From: Hyperoodon ampullatus | Lineage: Eukaryota > Chordata > Mammalia > Artiodactyla > Ziphiidae | DNA length: 64,000 bases | NCBI GenBank assembly: GCA_949752795.1 | Contig: OX457061.1 | Location: forward strand, 39,216,338-39,280,337 | Reading direction: 5' to 3' | In this document: one piece after another, positions 56,284 to 64,000 of the stretch | Layout of the letters: each line of letters opens with the position of its first letter | Numbering within the stretch: position 1 is the stretch's first letter | The notes under the pieces: model-generated | Told to the model about the DNA's origin: nothing | Databases searched by the model: none | What the model saw: the letters and a program-made list of their open reading frames with translations, nothing else | Made by a program: the position numbers and the translations under genes

Positions 56284-57709
56284 GGGTTAGAAAAAAATAT
56301 AGCACTCACCTAGCCTTGTTTTAATGCCCTCCTTTCCCTCTCCCAATTTTCCCCTGCCTCTAGCAGGTTCTGAAGTTTTGGATTTGATTCCAGTATCCCA
56401 TGTTTTATCCTCTTTCCTTCGTATACCATTGAGATGTCCAGAAGTTTGAAAATATTAGTGTTCAAAGCACATCTCCCATCCTGTCTCTTGTAGCTGGAAG
56501 TTACCCCATGGGTCTGTGTTGAACCATGTATCCCAGTTAGGGATTTGAAAAGATGGTCATCGTATCCACTGGACCCTGCACTCACTCCCAGTGACTCTGG
56601 GAAATGGTGAGGGGAGGAGGTGGTGGGAGGAGGTGATACCACCAGCTGGTACAAGGAGAGGCCTGAGGCTGAGCTGCAGTCAGTCCATAAGCCTCTCCAA
56701 TATCAGTGTGGCAAACGTGCGGCTTCTCCTCTCCTTTTCTACACACCCCTTGGGATGCGCCTAAGTTTTATTTTCCTAGGAAGGCTTTTTATAACCTCAT
56801 TAACGTGATTGACTGCATATAATTGTGTGAGTGTGTCTGTGTGTGTACGTAGTATGTACGTGTATGTAGGTGCACACACACAATGGCCTCACCCGTGGCT
56901 TTGGAAGAATGATGCCACCACTATGGAGTCCAGTGCTCATGGGTGGGATGGAGAACTCTGGATGGATTTTCAGGACACCTGTGTTCTACTTAGTTCCTCC
57001 TTTGCCATCAACTTGTTTTGTGCAAATCACTGTGTCACCTCCAGTATCCTCTTTGATAAAGTTCAGAAGCTGGTCAAAATTATATCTGTGGCTCTTTCCT
57101 CTTGAAAACTTTAAAAGGGGCTATTTACAAAGATGTGGGCACACTGTAGGGAAACCACAAGGCATAGTGCAGGACTGAGCCTGGTAATGGAGACCTGATG
57201 TAAGAGGCTAGGACCTGGTACAAGAAACTAGAGTGCTAAAGAGGGGCCCTTCCTGACAGGAGGCTTCAGCTGTGGGGAGTAGACAGCCTGAAGCAACCCC
57301 ATTGGGGGAAGGGGAGAAGGTGAGAATATATGCCAAAGCTCACTCTCTTCCCTCCTGCCAGTCCCTCTGGGGCTCCCCATTACCCAAACCCAACAGGAAC
57401 TCTAAATCTTGTGTTGCCACAGGTCAGCCTCCAATGGAGGAGGCGCAGTGGAAGGGCTTGTGCCCAGCGCGCCTGTCACTTACTATCTATAAGTCCACTG
57501 GGAACTCAAGGTTGTTTTAGCTTCCTCACCAGACTCTGCTCACCGCCCTCCCACCCTTTTTTTTTTTCCTATCCAGAATAAAGAAGATCTGACTTCAGAC
57601 AAATAGATCAATTTTAAGGTCCTCACTTTTGTATCCTCCTATATGCATGTACTCCTGTTAATAATCCACAGCTAATCAGGCTTCAGAATGTATTGATTCT
57701 GCATCTCAT
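56284..57709. other. Unannotated unique-looking DNA
   Basis: No gene or named repeat. A GT/AC-rich tract lies at 56,823-56,882 and a T11 run at 57,557-57,567. Open frames up to 114 codons have no recognisable domain. Confidence 0.45.
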
Positions 57710-57759
57710 CCCTCGTTTTGGTCCCCACACCTAGGCCCCTAACTCAGATTCCCCTGACC

Positions 57760-57985
57760 TCTTCCTTTTACTGTGGCAAGAGCCTCCTAATTAACTTTTT
57801 TGATTCTGCTTCTGGAATCAAATTCTAAAGGCAGAACTCTAATCCTTTTCCTGTTCAAAACTGTTCCATGGGCCCTCTTGTCTGAGACTATCATCTGAAG
57901 TCCTGAGCATGGCCTCTGATATCCTATGATCTGGATGAGATTCCTCCTTTCAGTCTTATCCTTGGGCCCCCCTTATGGCCCTGTG
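57760..57985 (+). mobile_element. L2 LINE fragment
   Basis: Sense L2: 'tactgtggcaagagcctcctaattaac', 'cctgttcaaaactgttccatggg', 'catctgaagtcctgagcatggcctctgatatcctatgatctgg'. Diverged but in the right order. Confidence 0.65.
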
Positions 57986-58034
57986 TTCCTGCAAACCAAA
58001 CTGTCCTGCAGCCAGTCCTGTCTCCATGAGGATA

Positions 58035-58250
58035 ATCCCCAGTTATGGAGCACGTAGTGTGTGTCGGGAGTTCTCCTAGGTACCTCACCTACACCATTTC
58101 ACTTATTCCTCACAGACATCCAATTAACAGTCCCCTCCTGCTGCCTAAATATAACAAATTTAACACAAGAATTTATAGGGAGCTCAGAAGTTTAGAAAGG
58201 GAAATCCCAGGTGCTAGAAGCAAAGCCAAAGTGGTGAGCAGGATCTAAAT
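58035..58250 (+). repeat. MIR SINE
   Basis: Full-length sense MIR pattern: 'ttatggagcacgtagtgtgtgtcgggagttctcctagg', 'caccatttcacttattcctcacagac', 'gaatttatagggagctcagaagtttag', 'gtggtgagcaggatctaaattctgg'. Confidence 0.7.
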
Positions 58251-58959
58251 TCTGGGTCAGTGAGAGGACTGGAACCAAGAATGCTCCATAGTGGGGAGGG
58301 CCTTAGGTCCAGGCAGGGTTGGGAGCTGGAAGTGAGCCCCCTGCACAAAGCCAGACATCTCTAAGGATTGTCCTCCACCACTAGAGAAAAACTCTATTCC
58401 CTGGTTGAGGGCTGTGACAAGGAAAGGTTGCTCATTCAAGACGGGGGAGTAAAAAGAACCTTTGGCAAAAATTTAAATTCCAGTCTCCCCCTGCCTGTCC
58501 TGTTGGGCGTCCACATTATTCATGCACTGTGGGAATCCTGAACCCCTAAGTTAATATAAAATGTAGGCTAGACATGTACAACTGCATCATGTTTTTAACA
58601 GAGGCAGTCGTTCTCCTACTGAAAAATTCTTTCTGAAGATGATCCCTCACAAGAAACTTCCAGTTGCAGCAGAAAACAAGCACTCAGTGAAATAGTGTAC
58701 AGAGGCAACCCCTAAAGATTTCACACCCTAACAATGCAAATAGTAGGACATTTTGAGCACCTGGCTAAGGGAGATGAGAGCAGTAACGACCCTGAATAAG
58801 GCAAAACTGAGGTTTTTATTTAAAAAATCACAGAAAAATTTAGAAAAAGAACCAAATAAAAATTCCAGAAATGAAAAAATGTGGTATTCATATAAGGATA
58901 AGGATTAAACAGGAGGCCAATCTCAGTTGTGAGGTAATAAATTAGAAGGCAGATCTGGG
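58251..58959. other. Unannotated unique-looking DNA
   Basis: No gene or repeat recognised. AT-rich in the second half. Confidence 0.45.
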
Positions 58960-59085
58960 AAAATCATTTAAACCTCACAATAGCACTTCAAGGTAGGCGA
59001 TTGTTTTTCCTTGTTAACACAGGAAGAGTTAAGAAACTTCATCAGGAGAGCCTGTCTTTGAACTCAGGTCTGTCTTATCCAGCAA
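58960..59085 (+). repeat. MIR SINE
   Basis: 'atcatttaaacctcacaatagcacttcaaggtaggcgattg', 'gttaacacaggaagagttaagaaactt' and 'tttgaactcaggtctgtcttatcc' follow sense MIR. Confidence 0.7.
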
Positions 59086-59512
59086 TATGCTGGGGCTGGT
59101 TTGTACCACCTGTGAGAGCCCTTTGTATGTATCTCTTCCCAACTCCACTTTCAGTGACATAACCTTAGTAGCTTGAAATTGACCATGGTGAGAGTATTTA
59201 TGCCACAGAAATTGCCAAATACTACAATCGGGGCTTTTTTTTCCCTTAGAGAGTCTGTGGTTAAACATTTACCAGCATACCACTGGTCTGACCCGTGCTC
59301 ACACTTTAAATTGGGAATCACAAGGTAATCTCCCACAGGGGACTCACGGGACCCATAATGGATGAGGTTGGCTGAGTGGGCTCACAGTGTGGGCTGTGTG
59401 ACCTTTCTAAAGTGAGCAACTGCTGCAAAGCTTTTGGTATTATGTGAGCTGTGGACCCAGTGTTAACATCTTCTGATTTCTTTAAAAGCAGCTGCAAAAT
59501 CCAGAATTTTAC
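59086..59512. other. Unannotated unique-looking DNA
   Basis: No gene or repeat recognised. Confidence 0.4.
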
Positions 59513-59819
59513 GTGAAATCTCAATTTTATGTGAAATCTCAATTTTATTTATTTATTTATTAGCATGATTTTTTTAAAATATATTTTATTGATTGATTGA
59601 TTGATTGATTGACTGTCGGGTCTTAGTTGCGGCATGTGGGATATTTCATTGCAGCACGCAGACTCTTCGTTTCGGTGCGCGGGCTTCTCTCTAGTTGTGG
59701 CACGTGGGCTCCAGAGTGTGTGGCCTCAGTAGTTTCAGCACGGGTTTAGTTGCCCCGCGGAATGTGGGATCTTAGTTTCCTGACCAGGCACCAGGGAAGT
59801 CCCTGAAATCTCAATTTTT
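59513..59819 (-). mobile_element. CHR SINE with internal deletion and triplicated target sequence
   Basis: The body is about 59,548-59,803, minus strand: tail with (TTTA)n and (GATT)n, then 'gtcttagttgcggcatgtggg', 'ggtgcgcgggcttctctctag', 'gttgccccgcggaatgtggg'. The head jumps from 'tttcctgaccagg' straight to 'caccagggaagtccc', so about 50 bp containing the B box and much of the A-box region are missing. The target text 'tgaaatctcaattttt/a' occurs at 59,514-59,529, 59,532-59,547 and 59,804-59,819. Confidence 0.9.
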
Positions 59820-59959
59820 AAATGCTGGCAACAGATTCGAAACATTTTTAAAACATTGCTCAGGTCAAAAAATAAAATAAAACCCACATCTGCTGACTGA
59901 ATTTGGCCATGGGCTGCCAGTTTGTAATATCTAGTTTTAACCAATAAACTCCATTGCTT

Positions 59960-60310
59960 TGTGTTATTGTTCCTTTCTCTAAACGCCCTCCTATTTGTCA
60001 AAATCCAGCTTAAATGACAGCTTCTCCATGTTTCATCCCTGAGCCGTCCATCTAAAAGTTGTCTTCTGAACACTAAAAAGATGGTTCTGAACACATAAGT
60101 ATCTTCTTTAAGGGAAATGTATGTGTTATAAGTATTTTCCCTTAAAGAAAATAGTTATGTGTTTGATATTATTTGTGCACACATTTTTCTTCTCTGGTAG
60201 TTTGTAACTTCCCTGAAGATCAAGATCTATGTCTTGGTCATCTTTGTTTCCCTGGAAATGTTCAGCTAGTCTCTTGTATATAGTAGACATTCAGTAAGTA
60301 TTTGGTAAAA
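59960..60310 (+). mobile_element. L2 LINE 3' end
   Basis: 'gtcaaaatccagcttaaatgacagcttctccatg' near 59,997, 'gtaacttccctgaagatcaagatctatgtcttggtcatc' near 60,205 and 'tgtatatagtagacattcagtaagtatttgg' near 60,275 match the L2 end (…gcacatagtaggtgctcaataaatattt). Confidence 0.72.
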
Positions 60311-61549
60311 TTTAAAACCGGAAAATCAGTGCATGTTTATTTGAATCACATTTTATACTTGCCTTCAGAATTGTGACTTGTGTGTTTAACCAGGAAGACT
60401 AGGAATTTAGATAGGAAATTTCAAAGCCATTTTGATAGCACAGAGGATGGTTATCATTCCTAGTTTATGAGACATGCTCACGGGAAACTTTTATTTTCCT
60501 GTCTGTGTTGATGCACATGAATGGGTGTTTCTGCACTAAGCTCTGTGATTCAAAGAGAGGACTTACCATAGTCATGGTTGACTGAGATGTTAAAATATAG
60601 AGCATTTTCCTATTTAATTAAACTTTTTTCCTTAATCAAAATGAAACTTATTAAGACCAAAAACATAATGTTTACTAATATTTGTACTTAAAAGAATTTT
60701 CAAGGCTTTTAAATTTTAAAGTATAATGTATTACAGAGCAAAATTGAAAGGAATACAAGTACTTTGGTGCAAAACTCAAATTAAAATTTGAGAGTTACTA
60801 CTTTCCCCCTTCACTTTCCTATGTTGTTTAAAATAAAGACTTTTTAGTTCTTTCTCTCACTTTCAATGCAATAGATTCATAAAGCTTGCAGCTCTTCATC
60901 TCTTAAAGTTCCCTTGGGATCTTCAAATGTCTTTAGATAATCTTTCCTTGACTGCTTGCTGCTAATTTTAGAAAAGAACTAATTAGTTATCTCTAAGTTC
61001 CAAGAATTACAAGGGTTCCTTTTCTTTCCTAGCTACATACCCTCTGTTTCCTTCTATAGTATTGTTTTCTAAGCAGGAAAAATAGAGCCTCCTGCTCTCA
61101 ACTGGTTTCTGTTTTCTGTTAAAGAGCTTGTAATTAGGAAAACCTCAACCTTATCAGTACTCTATGTTAAAAATAGATTTAAACAAAATAGTAAAATGAT
61201 ATTAAAAGCAGAGCCAAAAGTTTTCTCTTCCCATTAATGCTTAACTTTATTATTTGCATCCTTTGGGACAAGGTGGTAAAAATGAAAGTATAGGCTGGTC
61301 ATTCTTTTCAAACTTACTCACAAGTGTATTTTAAACATTGGGTGTACTTTGAGCTATTACACAATTTTTTAAATTGTAAAAATTTAGTCTGAAAATGGCA
61401 TAGAAATAATCTATAAGTGTTGTTTAAATATAGGTTGACTTTTCTTCTCATAGTTCAGAAGTTTTTCACTATGCTAGCCACTCAACTTATCCTATTTCTA
61501 AAGCTTTGGAGAGTCACGTGCATTGTGCACAATTTTGTAAAAATAGGTA
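60311..61549. other. Unannotated AT-rich DNA
   Basis: No gene or repeat recognised. Confidence 0.45.
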
Positions 61550-61670
61550 ATGCATTCATTCAACAAATATATGTTGAGGATCTGCTCTGTGCAGGCACTA
61601 GCTACACAAGGATGAATGAAACAGACAGGCCTAAGCCCTACCCTGTGCTGTCAACAGCGTGTGGCCACGC
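61550..61670 (-). mobile_element. L2 LINE 3' end (antisense)
   Basis: 'gcattcattcaacaaatatatgttgaggatctgctctgtgcaggcac' followed by 'gatgaatgaaacagacagg' and 'agccctaccctgtgct' is the antisense L2 3' end. Confidence 0.72.
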
Positions 61671-62249
61671 AGGGACTGAGCCTACAATGTGGACACTCAC
61701 TACCACATTCTAACTTCAATTGTTAAATAGCTTTGAGGTATAATGCATTTGCTTTCAATTGCCAGTGAGAGCTGATTGCCATCACAGCCAAGACCTAAGT
61801 TATTAAAGTTTGACAGGAAACTTCATCATCAGTGTCAGTTCACCCTGTCGGCTGAGGTCCCCAGTCTCTGCTCTTTACCCGTTATTTTCTGCTGCACGAT
61901 ATTGGACTGATCATCCATAAAACAAACAGACAAACACTGGGTGTGTGTGTTGGAGGCAAACCTGTCACCCCAATGGGGATGATTACCTTTTGCCTTTGCT
62001 CCTCTTAGGTAAGCACCTTGAACTAGAAGTTTGGGAAGTTTCCTTCATCAAGGCTAGAATTAATTATTTTTAAAAAATGTAAGTTAAATGATGAATTTTG
62101 TTGTCATTTATGTCATTATTGCCCACCCCCTCATGTACCTTCTCACTATTTAATATTGTCTTTCAGGACAGTCATTGTGTATACATAGCTCCAGAAAGTC
62201 AGACTGCAGTTGGGGAGGGACAGCCTTAGATGAACTGAATCCCATCCCC
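61671..62249. other. Unannotated unique-looking DNA
   Basis: No gene or repeat recognised. A short GT tract lies near 61,940. Confidence 0.4.
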
Positions 62250-62340
62250 TCCTTTGACTGCTAAGGGATCTGAGGCTCAGACAGGTGAAATGGATTCCCA
62301 AGGGCACAAAGCTGGTCATGGAGCAGGATCCTACCTCTTG
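62250..62340 (+). repeat. MIR SINE fragment
   Basis: 'tgactgctaagggatctgaggctcagacaggtgaaatggattcccaagggcacaaagctggtcatggagcagg' is the MIR core (gaggaaactgaggc…cccaaggtcacacagc…). Confidence 0.6.
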
Positions 62341-63721
62341 GTCTACATAAGAAGAATGATGCTCTCAATATCCCGATCCCATATTTTATGGTTCCTTATC
62401 ATGTTACTCTATTACAGTTATAGTTGTAGAATATTAACTTCACTATGCAATATGTTTACCAAATATGAAAGTTTCAGGTTTTATTCCATGAAGGACACTT
62501 TTCTGCTCAGCTCGTGACTGGTTTTGAGTTGGCTTATCTTAATGGACAATGCTAGCCATTTGAGCATTAACCAAAAGAGGTATTCTGTTTACAGCAGTTG
62601 ATTTTTCAGAGATCAAAGGAAAAGGGAAAACAAAAGGAGCTTGGAGTTAGGACATATTGTTTCTCACCTATGATCTGTGAGATAGCTGATCTAGGGCCAT
62701 TACATCTCTTGCTTTTGTTCCACTGAGGAAATAGTGGTCACATGGCTTACAGGAAGTGGCTGGAAGTAGAACTTCCCAGATTCTGGGAAAGGGAATTTGT
62801 ATATACCAGATGGGTAATAAGTCAGTTCTTCTCCTACCTATTAAGTTGAACCACATGAAATTGTCCATATTGCAGCACTTTTGATCTACAAAAATGGTAA
62901 TTTTTTATGACTTAATCTAATACAATTTTTTTTCTCCTTTCCCCTCTTATCCTTCCAAGCCCTTGCATGTATTTTTCCTCGGCCTGGTGTAGGATCAGTT
63001 CTTTGACTTACTATCAAACTTGCACTTATTCTCTCCTCTTGTCATTAAAGACTTTCAGGCTCAGATTTGTTCCTTGAAAGGCACAACTGGATTCAACCTA
63101 GGTTGAACTGGTTAGAAAATCAATAGCTCAGTGCTATTTCATCACTGGAAATGGTTCAGCCCAATAATTGGGGTCAATATGGTTAATATAAACATATCTT
63201 GAGAGAAGATGCATCTCTCTTCTTGCCTGGGCAGGTGGAGACATGGCATCTCTGTCTTATTACCCAGAAGAATATTATGGTTGGATCTCTGCCACCCATA
63301 GGTCTGAATGGGGCACCCTATGTTTCATCAGAAAAACAGGATGCCTAGTTGTACGCATCAGGTAAACAAACTTCTGTGTAATTAATGAGCATCAGGCCAA
63401 CTGTTGGGAGGATTATTGGTCATGGAGAGGCAGAAAATCCTACCACAGTCATGTGAGTGTTCAGTTCTTAGGATAAATCTCAAAATCTCAGTTGACTGCC
63501 TCAGTCCCTTCATCCTTAGAATAGAGGAGCTAAGGAAACTTGCCTAAAATCAGAAATGAATGCAAAGTTGTATGTGAAGACCCATAAGGCCTTGTAATGG
63601 AACTAGTTCTTGGTTTTAGAAATAGAACAGTAGGATGACAATTCTGGATAAGTACTCAGGGTCAACTAGCATTGGGAAAGGGAAAGCCAGGATGGATTGA
63701 AAAGTTACTGGATGCTCTTGC
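62341..63721. other. Unannotated unique-looking DNA
   Basis: No gene or named repeat recognised. Open frames are under 90 codons and lack domains. Confidence 0.45.
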
Positions 63722-64000
63722 TTTTTTTTTATTGAAGTATAGATGATTTACAATATTGTGTTAATTTCAGGTCTACAGCAGAGTGATTCAGATATAAGCA
63801 TATATATTTTTTCAGATTCTTTTCCATTACCGGTTATTACAGCATATTGAATATAGTTCCCTGTGCTACACAGTAAATACTTGTTTATCTGTTTTATATA
63901 TAGTGGTGTGTATCTCTTAATCTCATATTCCTAATATATCCCTCCCCCCTCCCACCCTTTCCCCTTTGGTAACCATAAGTTTGTTTTCTATGGCTGTGAG
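63722..64000 (-). mobile_element. L1 3' end, running off the window
   Basis: 'ttttttttattgaagtatagatgatttacaatattgtgttaatttc' is the antisense 3' end of an artiodactyl L1. It is followed by 'gaatatagttccctgtgctacacag' and the typical '…gtaaccataagtttgttttctatg' 3' UTR text to the last base. The element continues beyond 64,000, so its length and TSD cannot be judged. Confidence 0.9.

Overview
The window is non-coding, repeat-dense mammalian DNA. It is almost certainly cetacean: it carries young tRNA-derived SINEs of the CHR family (seven copies, three of the short GC-rich type abundant in whales and dolphins) with intact pol III A/B boxes and 12-18 bp target-site duplications (TSDs), alongside cetartiodactyl-type L1 LINEs. 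All family names come from reading the sequence by eye against remembered consensus patterns; no search was run.

Layout. 1-7.1 kb: mostly unique DNA with old fragments (MIR, MER5-like, two ancient L1 3' ends). 7.1-8.4 kb: an L2 LINE interrupted by a CHR SINE that is itself interrupted by an L1 3' end. 8.4-18.7 kb: unique DNA, MIR copies, five CHR SINEs (9.4, 14.4, 15.1 and 16.9 kb, plus the split one) and a HAL1/L1M-like A-rich stretch. 18.7-26.2 kb: an L2 followed by a nearly full-length, decayed plus-strand L1 (element A). Its ORF1 contains a 158-bp piece of the uroporphyrinogen decarboxylase (UROD) coding sequence. 26-42 kb: unique DNA, L2 pieces (one with a twin-priming-like inversion), two MLT1-like LTRs, a MER20 and several MIRs. 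41.7-46.6 kb: a minus-strand L1 (element B), apparently with about 0.6 kb of non-L1 sequence and a second poly(A) at its 3' side. 46.9-47.15 kb: a short L1 tail with a perfect 16-bp TSD. 48.7-56.3 kb: a near-complete minus-strand L1 (element C) with GC-rich 5' UTR, ORF1 split by a SINE, and ORF2, followed by a CpG-dense 190-bp block that may be a 5' transduction. 56.3-64 kb: unique DNA, MIR/L2 pieces, a deleted CHR SINE and an L1 3' end that runs off the window.

No intact protein-coding gene, spliced exon with solid support, tRNA, rRNA or CRISPR array was found. The only host-gene coding sequence recognised is the UROD fragment. The long open frames are L1 ORF1/ORF2 remnants or chance frames inside repeats. 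The main biology is LINE-driven retrotransposition: nested insertions, possible 5' and 3' transduction, twin priming, and capture of a host mRNA fragment.
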